DNA of 64,000 nt, taken from assembly GCF_000830985.1 (NCBI RefSeq), contig NZ_CP007151.1, forward strand, positions 2,728,001 to 2,792,000. The letters are read 5' to 3'. Below are positions 10,421 through 19,559 of this stretch, one piece after another (position 1 is the first letter of the stretch; the number at the start of each line of letters is the position of its first letter). Below the pieces are notes generated by a model. That model searched no databases. It worked only from the letters and a program-made list of their open reading frames with translations, and had not been told where the DNA came from. The translations under genes and the position numbers were made by a program. This DNA comes from Marinobacter similis (GTDB lineage Bacteria > Pseudomonadota > Gammaproteobacteria > Pseudomonadales > Oleiphilaceae).

Positions 10421-10750
10421 ATGGCTGATCCCCGGGAACACCTGGATCGTTTTGACCAGCTGATGGCAGACCTCGGACGTGCGCTGAGCGACCAGGACTG
10501 GGATCGGCTCGTGAAACTGAATCGCCAGGTTCAGCCTGCGGCCGAGCCCTTGATGGCGGCGCTGGAAGCTCAGGAATTGAGCGCGGATGAGGTGCGGACC
10601 CGGCTGGAGGAGATGCAGCAGCTGGTCGAGGCGATGGATCAGGGCGCCGTTCGGGCCCGGCAAGAAGCGCAGGATGCATTGAAAGGTGTAAACCAAAATC
10701 GCAATGCTGCGAAGATGTATCAAAACGTTTCTTCCAATCGTCCAAAATAG
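10421..10750 (+). CDS. fliT: FliT-like flagellar chaperone
   Basis: 109 residues from the ATG at 10421, which has an AGGAGA ribosome site. The frame stays open upstream but without a plausible start. The sequence is helical and charged (HLDRFDQLMADLGRALSDQDW), followed by an amphipathic region and a polar tail, like the short FliT-family proteins that chaperone the filament cap FliD. Sequence conservation in FliT is weak, so the call leans on size, composition and position immediately before fleQ, where pseudomonads keep fliT. The usual upstream partners fliC, fliD and fliS are not in the window. Confidence 0.7.
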   Translation: MADPREHLDRFDQLMADLGRALSDQDWDRLVKLNRQVQPAAEPLMAALEAQELSADEVRTRLEEMQQLVEAMDQGAVRARQEAQDALKGVNQNRNAAKMYQNVSSNRPK

Positions 10751-10760
10751 CGTCATAAAA

Positions 10761-10789
10761 TTGACTCTGAGACCTGTAGAGTCTTAAAT
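10761..10789 (+). promoter_or_regulatory. Candidate sigma-70 promoter of fleQ with internal palindrome
   Basis: TTGACT (10761-10766, five of six matches to the -35 consensus) and TTAAAT (10784-10789) are separated by 17 nt, 32 nt before the fleQ ATG. An inverted repeat GACTCT-N9-AGAGTC occupies 10763-10768 and 10778-10783, spanning the spacer, and could be a repressor or activator operator. FleQ is the master regulator, so a vegetative promoter here is expected. Confidence 0.55.
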
Positions 10790-10820
10790 ACCGCTCAAAT
10801 CCTTCAAGAGATCTTGGTGA

Positions 10821-12272
10821 ATGTCCAAAAATAACAAGGTGCTCGTGCTGAGTGACGATGATGCTAGACGCAGGGACATGGTCACAATTCTTGAGTTTAT
10901 TGGCGAAGAGCAGGTCGTTGACGGCGCTGGCGCGTTCGAGCTTCTGAAGTCTGCTGATGCCGAGAGCCTTAATGACATTGGAGTTGCCGTCATCAATGGC
11001 GAGGACGACAACGTTGTCGATACCATTGCCTCCATCTGTGCGGGCACCCAGGGTGTTCCACTTCTGCTGGTTGGTGATCCTCCGCTCAAAGGTTTGTCCA
11101 CCGAAGACACCGCCCGGGTGATCGCGCGGATGGAATGGCCGCTTAATTACACCAAATTTGTTGATTCGCTGTATCGGGCCCAAATCTATCGCGACCAGTT
11201 CAGCCGTTCCCGAGAGCGTGGCCAGCAACGGGGCCTGCAGCTGTTCCGGAGTTTGGTCGGCACATCTCGCAAGGTCCACCAGGTGCGCCAGCTGATGGAG
11301 CAGGTCGCCGATAAGGACGTCAGCGTGCTGATTACCGGTGAGTCCGGTACCGGCAAGGAAGTGGTCGCCCGCAATCTGCATTATCACTCGGCACGCCGCG
11401 ACAAACCGTTTGTGCCGGTGAACTGTGGCGCTATTCCGGCGGAGTTGCTGGAGAGCGAGCTGTTCGGCCATGAAAAAGGGGCGTTTACGGGTGCTATTAC
11501 GGCACGGGTAGGGCGCTTTGAAATGGCAGAGGGTGGCACGTTGTTCCTGGACGAAATCGGTGACATGCCGTTGAACATGCAGGTCAAGATTCTGCGTGTG
11601 CTTCAGGAACGGACCTTTGAGCGGGTTGGCAGCAACCGGACCTTGTCTGCGGATGTGCGGATCATTGCGGCGACCCACAAGCATCTGGAAGACATGATCG
11701 AGTCCGGCGACTTCCGTGAAGATCTGTATTACCGCCTGAACGTCTTCCCCATCGAAATGCCGGCACTGCGTGAGCGGGTGGAAGACATCCCGCTGCTGAT
11801 CAACGAGCTGATCGCGCGCATGGAAAAGGAAAAGCGTGGCTCGTTGCGGATGAATTCAGCGGCGATCATGAGCCTGTGTCGCCACAATTGGCCGGGCAAT
11901 GTGCGGGAACTCGCGAACCTGGTGGAGCGGCTGGCCATCATGCATCCGTACGGGGTGATTGGCGTCCAGGAGCTGCCAAAGAAGTTCCGGTACGTGGACG
12001 ACTACGACGAGAACCGCCCGGTGGAAGACACCGGAATGCCATCGGCAATTCCGGGCCTGGTGGGGCTGGATGCACCAGCGCTGCTGCCGGTCAATGGCAT
12101 CGATCTGAAGGATTACCTGTCGAATCTGGAAAAGCAGCTGATCCAGCAGGCTCTGGATGAGGCTGGTGGTGTGGTCGCCCGGGCGGCCGAGAAGCTCCGG
12201 ATCCGGCGAACCACTCTGGTGGAGAAGGTTCGAAAGTACGGGCTCAGAGAAGAAGAGCCGGAAGAATCCTGA
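10821..12272 (+). CDS. fleQ: FleQ/FlrA, sigma-54-dependent master regulator of flagellar genes
   Basis: 483 residues in three parts. An N-terminal FleQ receiver-like domain (residues 1-115) is followed by an AAA+ sigma-54-activator domain with Walker A GESGTGKE (about residue 173) and the sigma-54-contacting GAFTGA loop (about 223), then a C-terminal Fis-type helix-turn-helix ([20 protein letters not shown], about 450-475). In Pseudomonas FleQ activates flagellar class II promoters with RpoN, is held in check by FleN, and binds cyclic di-GMP. It stands upstream of fleS-fleR and has its own promoter. The sigma-54 sites at 12441, 15431, 25443 and 34259 are probable targets. Confidence 0.96.
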   Translation: MSKNNKVLVLSDDDARRRDMVTILEFIGEEQVVDGAGAFELLKSADAESLNDIGVAVINGEDDNVVDTIASICAGTQGVPLLLVGDPPLKGLSTEDTARVIARMEWPLNYTKFVDSLYRAQIYRDQFSRSRERGQQRGLQLFRSLVGTSRKVHQVRQLMEQVADKDVSVLITGESGTGKEVVARNLHYHSARRDKPFVPVNCGAIPAELLESELFGHEKGAFTGAITARVGRFEMAEGGTLFLDEIGDMPLNMQVKILRVLQERTFERVGSNRTLSADVRIIAATHKHLEDMIESGDFREDLYYRLNVFPIEMPALRERVEDIPLLINELIARMEKEKRGSLRMNSAAIMSLCRHNWPGNVRELANLVERLAIMHPYGVIGVQELPKKFRYVDDYDENRPVEDTGMPSAIPGLVGLDAPALLPVNGIDLKDYLSNLEKQLIQQALDEAGGVVARAAEKLRIRRTTLVEKVRKYGLREEEPEES

Positions 12273-12440
12273 GTATGAGTTGGGGCACTTTCTGGCGACA
12301 GAAAGCCCCGGGGCCCTCCTGAATTGCGGCGTCAAAGGTTTGTAACCGATGGCGCCGTTCGCGTTTCTGGCCGACGTAAAACCGTCACGGTCTGTCTTTT
12401 GGATTTCCTTTCTTACTGATAATTAACGAAAAAACTGAGT

Positions 12441-12455
12441 TGGCACGGTGCTGGC
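12441..12455 (+). promoter_or_regulatory. Sigma-54 promoter upstream of fleS
   Basis: TGGCAC-N5-TGGC has the invariant GG (-24) and GC (-12) at the correct spacing, 70 nt before the fleS ATG. In Pseudomonas and Vibrio the fleSR/flrBC operon is a known FleQ/FlrA plus RpoN target, so site and context agree. Confidence 0.82.
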
Positions 12456-12524
12456 TTACTATCCCTGCAAACGAATAATCCGAATGGTGCGGCCTAACGG
12501 TTGGGCCGGTCAGGGGGCGAAGGT

Positions 12525-13763
12525 ATGAGTCAGGCACATTTTGTTATCCAGTCCGAGGCACAGAAGGCCGGGGCGAATGCAGCGGCAGACGTCAACGATA
12601 AGGTCACGGCCCTGTTCCCGGAGCAGGACGACGAGGCGGTAGATTCGGCGTTGGAGCTGTTCAACCGCATGTCCCGGCAGATTACCGATTCCTACCGTAC
12701 CCTCGAATCCCGGGTGAATCAGCTATCCGGTGAGCTGTCCCAGGAAACCATGCAGCGCCAGCAGGAACTGGAAGAAAAAGAGCAACTTGCTGACCGCCTG
12801 TCGACACTGCTGAAGGCACTACCTGCGGGCGTGGTGGTACTGGACAGTCAGGGTGTTGTGACCCAGACCAACCCAGCGGCCATTTCGCTGTTGGGGGAGC
12901 CTCTCGACGGCGAGCGTTGGGTAGATGTTATCCGTCGGTGTTTCGCACCGCGTCGGGACGATGGCCACGAAGTTTCCCTGAAAGACGGTCGCCGGGTGAG
13001 CATTGAAATCCGGACCATGGAAAACCAACCCGGTCAGCTGATCCTGCTGACGGACCTGACAGAAACCCGCCAGCTCCAGTCGCAGCTTTCTCATGCCCAG
13101 CGCTTGTCTGCCATGGGCAAGATGGTGGCTTCGCTGGCGCACCAGATCCGTACTCCTCTGTCAGCAGCCATTTTATATGGCGGCCATCTGAGCCAGGAAG
13201 ATCTTGATGAAGAGATGCGCCAGCGCTGCGCGTCCCGCTTGATGTCCCGTCTCACGCACCTGGAACAGCAGGTGCGCGACATGCTGATTTTCGCCCGTGG
13301 TGAGACCCGGCTGGCGGAGGAGTTGTCCGCTGAGACCTTGGTATCGGCGCTGGACTCTGCGGTAGAGGGTCTGAAACTGAATGCAGGAACCACGGTATCG
13401 ATTGTGGACGAGGTTTCTGGCGATTGCCGGTTGATGTGTAACCGCGATGCGCTGGTCGGAGCTTGCACCAACCTGGTCAATAACAGCCTGGAAGCCGGCG
13501 CCACTGCGGTTGCCGTGCAGGTGGTGGCCGAGGGCAGTGAGCTGGTCATCCGGGTGGTCGACAATGGCCCGGGATTCCCGTCCGCGGAGGCTGGGCGTTT
13601 ACTGGAAGCGTTCTACACCACCAAGTCCCACGGTACCGGTCTCGGCCTGGCGGTTGTCCAGGCTGTGGTAAAGGCCCATCAGGGCCAGTTCCATATTGAA
13701 GCGCTGGGGCAGGGTGGCGCGGTTGCCACCTTGCGCCTGCCGCAACTGAAGAATAACTTTTAA
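12525..13763 (+). CDS. fleS: FleS/FlrB sensor histidine kinase of the flagellar two-component system
   Basis: 412 residues from the ATG at 12525. After a coiled-coil region comes a PAS domain (LPAGVVVLDSQGVVTQTNPA), a HisKA dimerisation helix with the phosphoacceptor His in SLAHQIRTPLSAAILYGGHL, and a HATPase domain with N box (NLVNNSLEAG), G1 (DNGPGFP) and G2 (GTGLGLAVV). No transmembrane segment is visible, so the kinase is cytoplasmic as in FlrB. It lies 12 nt upstream of fleR, its response regulator, and is driven by the sigma-54 site at 12441. Confidence 0.94.
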   Translation: MSQAHFVIQSEAQKAGANAAADVNDKVTALFPEQDDEAVDSALELFNRMSRQITDSYRTLESRVNQLSGELSQETMQRQQELEEKEQLADRLSTLLKALPAGVVVLDSQGVVTQTNPAAISLLGEPLDGERWVDVIRRCFAPRRDDGHEVSLKDGRRVSIEIRTMENQPGQLILLTDLTETRQLQSQLSHAQRLSAMGKMVASLAHQIRTPLSAAILYGGHLSQEDLDEEMRQRCASRLMSRLTHLEQQVRDMLIFARGETRLAEELSAETLVSALDSAVEGLKLNAGTTVSIVDEVSGDCRLMCNRDALVGACTNLVNNSLEAGATAVAVQVVAEGSELVIRVVDNGPGFPSAEAGRLLEAFYTTKSHGTGLGLAVVQAVVKAHQGQFHIEALGQGGAVATLRLPQLKNNF

Positions 13764-13775
13764 TCGGAGGCAACC

Positions 13776-15242
13776 ATGGCCAAGGCCCAGATTCTGATCG
13801 TTGAGGATGACCATGACCTGCGTGAGGCGTTGGTGACCACATTGGAGCTGTCCAAGTTCCGGGTGCGCGAGGCAGCCAATGCCCAAGAGGCGCTGGCCCG
13901 CCTGGCAGAAGCGCCGGTGGACATGGTGGTCAGCGACGTCAACATGCCGGGGTTGTCTGGCCATGAACTTCTGGCCGAAGTGCAGCGATTGTACCCGGGC
14001 CTGCCGATGATGCTGATTACCGCCTACGGTCAGATCAGTCACGCGGTCTCCGCCATGCAGGCTGGTGCCATCGATTATCTGGTCAAGCCGTTTGAGCCTC
14101 AGGTTCTGGTGCAGGCGGTGAGCAAAATCGCCGGCGGCGTGCGTCAGAAGTCCTCGGATGCGCCTGTGGCCGAAGACCCGATCAGCAAACGCATGTTCCA
14201 GCTGGCTACCAAGGTGGCCGGCAGTGATTCGACGGTGATGATCTCGGGCGAAAGTGGCACCGGCAAGGAGGTGCTGGCCCGCTTTATTCACCAGCAGTCT
14301 CCCCGGGCTGAACAGCCGTTTGTTGCCATCAATTGTGCGGCCATTCCCGAGAACATGCTGGAAGCGATCCTGTTCGGTCACGAGAAAGGCGCGTTCACCG
14401 GCGCGGTGGCAGCCTCGCCGGGTAAATTTGAGCAGGCCAATGGCGGTACGATTCTGCTGGATGAAATTTCGGAAATGGACCTGGGGCTGCAATCCAAGTT
14501 GCTGCGGGTGCTGCAGGAGCGAGAGGTAGAGCGCGTCGGTGGTCGTAAGACTATCACCCTGGATGTCCGGGTGGTTGCGACCACCAACCGCGATCTTGGC
14601 GATTACGTTCGCGAAGGCAAATTCCGGGAAGATCTTTACTACCGGCTGACCGTGTTCCCGATGCACTGGCAGCCCTTGCGCGAACGTCCGTTGGACATCA
14701 TGCCGTTGGCCACGTCGCTGCTGAAAAAGCACTGTAGCAAGATGAAGCTGACTGGCATCACCTTCGCTGCCGATGCAAAAAACGCGTTGATGGGTCATCC
14801 CTGGCCCGGCAACGTGCGGGAACTGGATAACGCGATTCAGCGGGCGCTGGTTCTGCAGCAGGGCAATGTTATTCATACCGGTGATCTGTGCCTGGAGCTC
14901 GGCATCACTGGTCGGCCCGTCTCGCCCGCACCGGTTGCAGCAAGGCCAGCACCTGAAGAAGGTGTTGAACAGGCCGGCGCATCGGAGGGCTACCTGCGTG
15001 GTCAGTCGGCGGACGATGAACTGCCGGCACTCGGTGCCGATGAGCCCTCGGCGGCCAGCTCCTTGGGCAGTGATCTGCGCCAACAGGAGTTCCGTATCAT
15101 TATTCAGACACTCAAGCAGGAGCGTGGGCGTCGAAATCGCGCAGCGGAGCAGCTCGGCATCAGCCCGCGGACCCTTCGTTACAAGCTTGCTCAAATGCGC
15201 GATGCAGGTATCGATCTGGATACCGAACTGGCCACGGCCTGA
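13776..15242 (+). CDS. fleR: FleR/FlrC, sigma-54-dependent flagellar response regulator
   Basis: 488 residues. A receiver domain with acidic pair Asp11/Asp12 and phospho-acceptor Asp54 (VVSDVNMPG) precedes an AAA+ domain with Walker A GESGTGKE, the GAFTGA sigma-54 loop, and a Fis-type DNA-binding helix pair at the C-terminus (NRAAEQLGISPRTLRYKLAQ). When phosphorylated by FleS it activates the hook-basal-body (class III) promoters. The ATG follows a GGAGG ribosome site. A strong terminator follows at 15266. A long linker (about residues 385-440, Pro/Ala rich) separates the AAA+ and DNA-binding parts. Confidence 0.95.
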   Translation: MAKAQILIVEDDHDLREALVTTLELSKFRVREAANAQEALARLAEAPVDMVVSDVNMPGLSGHELLAEVQRLYPGLPMMLITAYGQISHAVSAMQAGAIDYLVKPFEPQVLVQAVSKIAGGVRQKSSDAPVAEDPISKRMFQLATKVAGSDSTVMISGESGTGKEVLARFIHQQSPRAEQPFVAINCAAIPENMLEAILFGHEKGAFTGAVAASPGKFEQANGGTILLDEISEMDLGLQSKLLRVLQEREVERVGGRKTITLDVRVVATTNRDLGDYVREGKFREDLYYRLTVFPMHWQPLRERPLDIMPLATSLLKKHCSKMKLTGITFAADAKNALMGHPWPGNVRELDNAIQRALVLQQGNVIHTGDLCLELGITGRPVSPAPVAARPAPEEGVEQAGASEGYLRGQSADDELPALGADEPSAASSLGSDLRQQEFRIIIQTLKQERGRRNRAAEQLGISPRTLRYKLAQMRDAGIDLDTELATA

Positions 15243-15265
15243 CCTCTGTTAAAGACTCCTTCATT

Positions 15266-15292
15266 GGGCACTCATATGAGTGCCCTTTTTTA
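15266..15292 (+). terminator. Rho-independent terminator after fleR
   Basis: A perfect 20-nt palindrome (arms GGGCACTCAT / ATGAGTGCCC) is followed directly by a run of six or more T residues, 23 nt after the fleR stop. It separates the regulatory operon from the fliE operon. Confidence 0.9.
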
Positions 15293-15430
15293 TGGACCTT
15301 AATGTCGCTCCGGGCGCTTCCTACAGGCGCCTCCTGTAATCGCTTCAGCGCTGTCAAAACTCCGTCGCACGCTGATCGCCGCTCCCTGAATTACTAATTA
15401 ACTTTCTGATATATATCGTTAAAGTTTAGT

Positions 15431-15445
15431 TGGCCCGCCGATTGC
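15431..15445 (+). promoter_or_regulatory. Sigma-54 promoter upstream of fliE
   Basis: TGGCCC-N5-TTGC, a near-consensus -24/-12 element, begins 82 nt before the fliE ATG. A short inverted repeat (TCCGCC at 15478-15483 with GGCGGA at 15493-15498) lies in the leader. In polar flagellates fliE-fliJ is a FleQ/FleR-RpoN operon. Confidence 0.88.
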
Positions 15446-15512
15446 TTTTATTACATTAATATAATTCCATGAGTAACTCCGCCATGGCTAGCGGCGGAAT
15501 TGGGAGAGAGTT

Positions 15513-15881
15513 ATGGTCCAGCGTGCCGACATCAATAGCGTCCTGTCAGACATTCGCTCACTGCGTTCCCAGATGATGCAGAATCAGCAAATCCAGCAGG
15601 ATCAGTCGGTGCGAGGTCGAATTGACGGCCCGCGCCAGGTTCAGGAAACACAGGAAACATCGACCTTCAGCGATATGCTGGGCAAGGCGGTGAATAATGT
15701 GAATGAACTGCAGCAGACCACCGGCGAACTCCGGACCGCCTATGATATGGGCGATCCCAATGTGGACATCACCCAAGTGATGATTGCGGCCCAGAAATCC
15801 TCTGTCTCCTTCGAAGCACTGACCCAGGTTCGTAACCGGGTGGTTCGCGCTTACGAAGACATCATGAACATGCCGATCTGA
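15513..15881 (+). CDS. fliE: FliE, flagellar hook-basal body protein
   Basis: 122 residues, usual FliE size. FliE joins the MS ring to the proximal rod and is exported. The N-terminal half is polar and Gln-rich, and the C-terminal half carries the conserved FliE signature ([20 protein letters not shown] then [18 protein letters not shown]). It is first in the fliEFGHIJ operon behind a sigma-54 promoter, with fliF following after 15 nt. Confidence 0.96.
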   Translation: MVQRADINSVLSDIRSLRSQMMQNQQIQQDQSVRGRIDGPRQVQETQETSTFSDMLGKAVNNVNELQQTTGELRTAYDMGDPNVDITQVMIAAQKSSVSFEALTQVRNRVVRAYEDIMNMPI

Positions 15882-15896
15882 TAACGGAGCAGAGCA

Positions 15897-17603
15897 ATGG
15901 CCAGCGTTCCTGCACAAACCACGTCTTCCAATGTTCCGGCATCCCAGGCATCCGATGGCCCTGAGAGCGGCAGCGATATGTTCCTGGGCTTTAATCGTCT
16001 GAACCTTCTGCGTCAGATTGGCCTTATGGTCGGCCTGGCGGCCAGTGTGGCGCTGGGCGTTGCCGTAGTGTTGTGGGCGCAGGAGCCGAATTACCAGCCG
16101 GTAGTGGGTGACCTGTCCTCGTACAACCCCCAAGACGTCACCACCATCCTCGAAAGTAACGGTATCGACTACAAGATGGATCCCAGAAGCGGTGCGCTGC
16201 TGGTTCCGTCCGATCAGGTCTACAGTGCACGCCTCAAGCTGGCCGCCGAGGGTGTCACGGATCAGCAAACCATGGGCTACGAGCTGCTGGATCAGGATCG
16301 CGGTCTGGGCACCTCGCAGTTCATGGAAACAATCAGTTATCGGCGCGGCCTGGAGGGTGAACTGGCCCGTACCATCAGTGCCATGCGCGGCGTTCGCAGT
16401 GCCCGGGTGCACCTGGCCATTCCTGAGCGTTCGGTGTTTGTCCGGGACGCCCGCGAGCCATCCGCCTCTGTATTCCTCGAGGTGTTTGCCGGTCGTCGTC
16501 CGGAGCAGGAGCAGATCAATGCGGTGGTGAACCTGGTAGCCGGCAGCATCCCGATGATGAAAAAAGGCAACGTTACGGTCGTGGACCAGAATGGCAGCCT
16601 GCTCACGGGCCAGGAAGGCGGCGGCGAAACCGACCGCATGCAGGATCAGTACGAGTACACCTCGAAGGTCGAAGAACGACTGAGCCGGCGAGTGACATCG
16701 CTGATTTCACCCATCGTGGGTGAAGGCCGGTATCGGGCCGAAGTTTCCGCGGATCTGGATTTCTCCTCGGTGGAGCAGGCGGAAGAGTTGTTTAACCCCG
16801 AACAGCAGGCGGTCCGCAGTGAGCGGGAAATGACCGAGCAGAGGGTGTCCGGAGCAGGGCCATTGGGTATTCCGGGTGCGCTGTCCAATCAGCCTCCGGC
16901 CGACGCCACTGTGCCTGAGCAAGCCGCCGCCGGCGACGGTGAAGAAGCTGCTCCGGCAAAGCCCATGGATGTCCGGCGCGAAGCAACGCGCAACTATGAA
17001 ATGGACCGTACCGTCAGCTACGTGCGTCAGGAGTTGGGGCGTATCAAGCGGGTGACCGTCGCGCTGGCCGTGGACGACATGAAGGTGGTGGATCCGCAAA
17101 CCGGTGAAGTCAGTTTCCAGCCCTGGCCTGAGCAGGAGCTGCAACGCCTGAGCATGTTGGTGCGGGATGCGGTCGGCTATTCTGCGGCCCGTGGTGACAG
17201 TGTTACGGTAATGAACACCGCCTTTGCGCCGGAAGAATCCATTGAATTCGAGGCCCCGGGATTCTGGGAGCAGCCCTGGTTCTGGGACTTGATGAAGCAG
17301 GTGCTGGCCGGCCTGGTTATCCTGGTCCTGGTGCTGGGTTTGCTGCGCCCGACCCTGAAGAGCTTGTCCGGTAGCGGTCAGCGTGAGCGCAGTGGTTCCG
17401 ACAGCGATCGTGGCTACGGCGACCTGGACAGCATCGAAGGCGGCCAGGAATTGCGCCAGGCTATGTCGGGCCAGGACGATCTGCTTTTGCCCGGCGCCAC
17501 TGACAGCTATGATAGGCAACTGAATTCTTTGAAAGGCCTGATAGCAGAAGACCCCGCCCGGGTTGCCCAGGTCATGCGCCAGTGGGTGAACGTTGATGAC
17601 TGA
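15897..17603 (+). CDS. fliF: FliF, flagellar MS-ring protein
   Basis: 568 residues with two membrane segments: TM1 about residues 40-60 (IGLMVGLAASVALGVAVVLW) and TM2 about 466-485 (VLAGLVILVLVLGLLRP). Between them lie the YscJ/FliF ring-building domain and the MS-ring C-domain with a variable Pro/Ala-rich loop. The cytoplasmic tail (AEDPARVAQVMRQWVN) is the FliG-binding motif. The stop overlaps the fliG start. It forms the inner-membrane ring on which the motor and export gate assemble. Confidence 0.97.
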   Translation: MASVPAQTTSSNVPASQASDGPESGSDMFLGFNRLNLLRQIGLMVGLAASVALGVAVVLWAQEPNYQPVVGDLSSYNPQDVTTILESNGIDYKMDPRSGALLVPSDQVYSARLKLAAEGVTDQQTMGYELLDQDRGLGTSQFMETISYRRGLEGELARTISAMRGVRSARVHLAIPERSVFVRDAREPSASVFLEVFAGRRPEQEQINAVVNLVAGSIPMMKKGNVTVVDQNGSLLTGQEGGGETDRMQDQYEYTSKVEERLSRRVTSLISPIVGEGRYRAEVSADLDFSSVEQAEELFNPEQQAVRSEREMTEQRVSGAGPLGIPGALSNQPPADATVPEQAAAGDGEEAAPAKPMDVRREATRNYEMDRTVSYVRQELGRIKRVTVALAVDDMKVVDPQTGEVSFQPWPEQELQRLSMLVRDAVGYSAARGDSVTVMNTAFAPEESIEFEAPGFWEQPWFWDLMKQVLAGLVILVLVLGLLRPTLKSLSGSGQRERSGSDSDRGYGDLDSIEGGQELRQAMSGQDDLLLPGATDSYDRQLNSLKGLIAEDPARVAQVMRQWVNVDD

Positions 17604-18639
17604 TCAAGATAACCAGCCAGGAGCCGGCGCCCCCCAGAAGCCGCAGCGCAAAATCTCGCGGGTCGAGCAGGCCGCTATCCTGCTGATGTCCCTGGGCGAG
17701 GCCGATGCAGCACAGGTGCTGAAGCACATGGGCCCGAAAGAGGTCCAGCGTGTGGGTGTGGCCATGGCCCAGATGAAGGATGTCAGTAAAGACGACGTTA
17801 CCTTTGTGCTGAACCAGTTCGTTGACGCCGTGGGCGGCCAGACCGGTCTCGGCGTGGGCAATGACGATTACATCCGTGCCATGCTGACCCAGGCCCTGGG
17901 CGACGATAAAGCTGCCAGCCTGATTGATAGAATTCTGATCGGGGGCAACACCACCGGTCTGGACACCCTCAAGTGGATGGAACCCCGTGCCGTGGGTGAC
18001 ATCATTCGTTACGAGCACCCTCAGATTCAGGCCATCGTTATCTCCTATCTGGACCCGGATCAGGCCGCCGAAATTCTCGCCACCCTGGACGACAAGGTCC
18101 GGCTCGATGTGATGATGCGGGTGGCCTCCCTGGAAAGTATCCAGCCCCAGGCCCTGCAGGAGTTGAATGACATTCTGGAGAAACAGTTCTCCGGTGGCTC
18201 CGCCGCGCAGACCAGTCGGATTGGCGGTATCAAGCGTGCGGCCGACATCATGAACTTCATGGATCGCAGCATCGAAGGCAACCTGATGGATTCCATCAAG
18301 GACATGGACCCGGATCTGGCGTCGACCATCGAGGACCTGATGTTTGTCTTCGACAACCTCAAGGATATCGACGATCGCGGTATCCAGGCGCTGCTGCGGG
18401 AAGTGTCTTCCGAAGTGCTGGTGGTCGCGCTCAAGGGCGCCGACGATGCGGTTCAGGAAAAGATCTTCAAGAACATGTCCAAGCGCGCTGCCGAGCTGCT
18501 GCAGGATGACCTGGAGGCCAAGGGCCCGGTTAAGGTCAGCGAGGTTGAGGGAGCACAGAAAGACATCATCACCGTGGCCCGACGGATGGCTGAAGCGGGT
18601 GAAATCTCACTCGGCGGTGCCGGCGAAGAAATGATGTGA
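17596..18639 (+). CDS. fliG: FliG, flagellar motor switch protein
   Basis: 347 residues. Three armadillo-like domains: the N-domain that docks on FliF (QAAILLMSLGEADAAQVLKH), the middle domain with the EHPQ segment (YEHPQIQAIVISYLDPDQAA), and the torque-generating C-domain with charged residues facing the stator (LMFVFDNLKDIDDRGIQALL). An in-frame TTG lies just before the chosen ATG at 17596, which overlaps the fliF stop. Works with FliM and FliN in the C ring. Confidence 0.97.
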   Translation: MTDQDNQPGAGAPQKPQRKISRVEQAAILLMSLGEADAAQVLKHMGPKEVQRVGVAMAQMKDVSKDDVTFVLNQFVDAVGGQTGLGVGNDDYIRAMLTQALGDDKAASLIDRILIGGNTTGLDTLKWMEPRAVGDIIRYEHPQIQAIVISYLDPDQAAEILATLDDKVRLDVMMRVASLESIQPQALQELNDILEKQFSGGSAAQTSRIGGIKRAADIMNFMDRSIEGNLMDSIKDMDPDLASTIEDLMFVFDNLKDIDDRGIQALLREVSSEVLVVALKGADDAVQEKIFKNMSKRAAELLQDDLEAKGPVKVSEVEGAQKDIITVARRMAEAGEISLGGAGEEMM

Positions 18640-19559
18640 TGAAAGATTCCTCCAAGGATCTCAACCGCATACCGAAGGAGCAGCTGACCGCGTACGAACG
18701 CTGGGAGTTGCCCCTGCTGGATGCCCGTGGCAATGAAATTGCCCGGGAAGAGGAGCGTGACGTCAAACCTTTGACCGCCGCCGACCTCGGGGAGATCCGC
18801 AAGGCGGCGCGCGAGGACGGCTACAACGAGGGCCGGGAAGCGGGATACCAGGCCGGACTGGCCGAGGGTAAGGCTGAGGGCCACGAGGAAGGGCTTCAGA
18901 CTGGCGTCGCCGAAGGCTGGGAGCAGGGCGAAAAACAGGGCTATGAAGAAACCCGCAAGGAAATCGACACCAAGCTCGATCGCCTTGAACATCTCATGAG
19001 CGAACTGCTGCTGCCAATTCGCCGCCACGAAGACGAGGTGGAAACCGCGCTGGTGAATCTCACCACGGTCCTGGCACGGGCGGTGGTATTCCGGGAGTTG
19101 TCCCTGGATTCGTCCCAGATTCAGAGTGTGGTACGGAAGGCCCTGGCGGCGTTGCCATCAACCGCTGAAAACCTACGCATTCATATCCACCCTGACGACG
19201 AAACCTTTGTGCGCGAAGTGACCGCGCGGCTGGATTCGACCGCCTCGGTCGTTGCCGACGACACCATTTTGCCCGGTGGCTGCACCGTCCAAACCCGCCA
19301 CAGCCTGGTGGATTTCACCGTTGAGAAGCGTTTTCAGCGCGCCGTCCAGAGCATGCTGGCGCAGCAAGCCGACGATGGCGAGGCTGGCGACGTGGAAGAG
19401 TTGGATGCCCTGATGGGCGATCTCACCGATTTTCAGCGCGACGTGCTGAGCACTCCCGAACCGCAAGACCTCTCTCCGCAAGTCCCCTCTCCGCAGGACG
19501 AGCCGCAGGATGAGTCGAACGACGACAAGGACGCAGGCGATGACCTCACGTCTGGCTGA
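18639..19559 (+). CDS. fliH: FliH, negative regulator of the flagellar export ATPase
   Basis: 306 residues. The ATG at 18639 shares a base with the fliG stop (TGATG). The middle has the FliH glycine repeat pattern ([20 protein letters not shown]; repeated AxxxG/GxxxG) forming a long helical dimer, followed by the C-terminal V-ATPase subunit-E-like domain that binds FliI. The C-terminal tail is long, acidic and Gln/Pro rich (about residues 240-306). The gene overlaps fliI by 20 nt. Confidence 0.93.
   Translation: MKDSSKDLNRIPKEQLTAYERWELPLLDARGNEIAREEERDVKPLTAADLGEIRKAAREDGYNEGREAGYQAGLAEGKAEGHEEGLQTGVAEGWEQGEKQGYEETRKEIDTKLDRLEHLMSELLLPIRRHEDEVETALVNLTTVLARAVVFRELSLDSSQIQSVVRKALAALPSTAENLRIHIHPDDETFVREVTARLDSTASVVADDTILPGGCTVQTRHSLVDFTVEKRFQRAVQSMLAQQADDGEAGDVEELDALMGDLTDFQRDVLSTPEPQDLSPQVPSPQDEPQDESNDDKDAGDDLTSG

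Noticed and set aside
10404..11684. Long minus-strand open frame (426 codons) opposite fleQ
   Set aside because: Antisense to a clear FleQ gene; composition is that of a GC-rich shadow frame with no family resemblance or ribosome site.
13599..15194. 531-codon minus-strand open frame opposite fleR
   Set aside because: Lies wholly antisense to fleS/fleR, whose domains and motifs are complete; a coding shadow.
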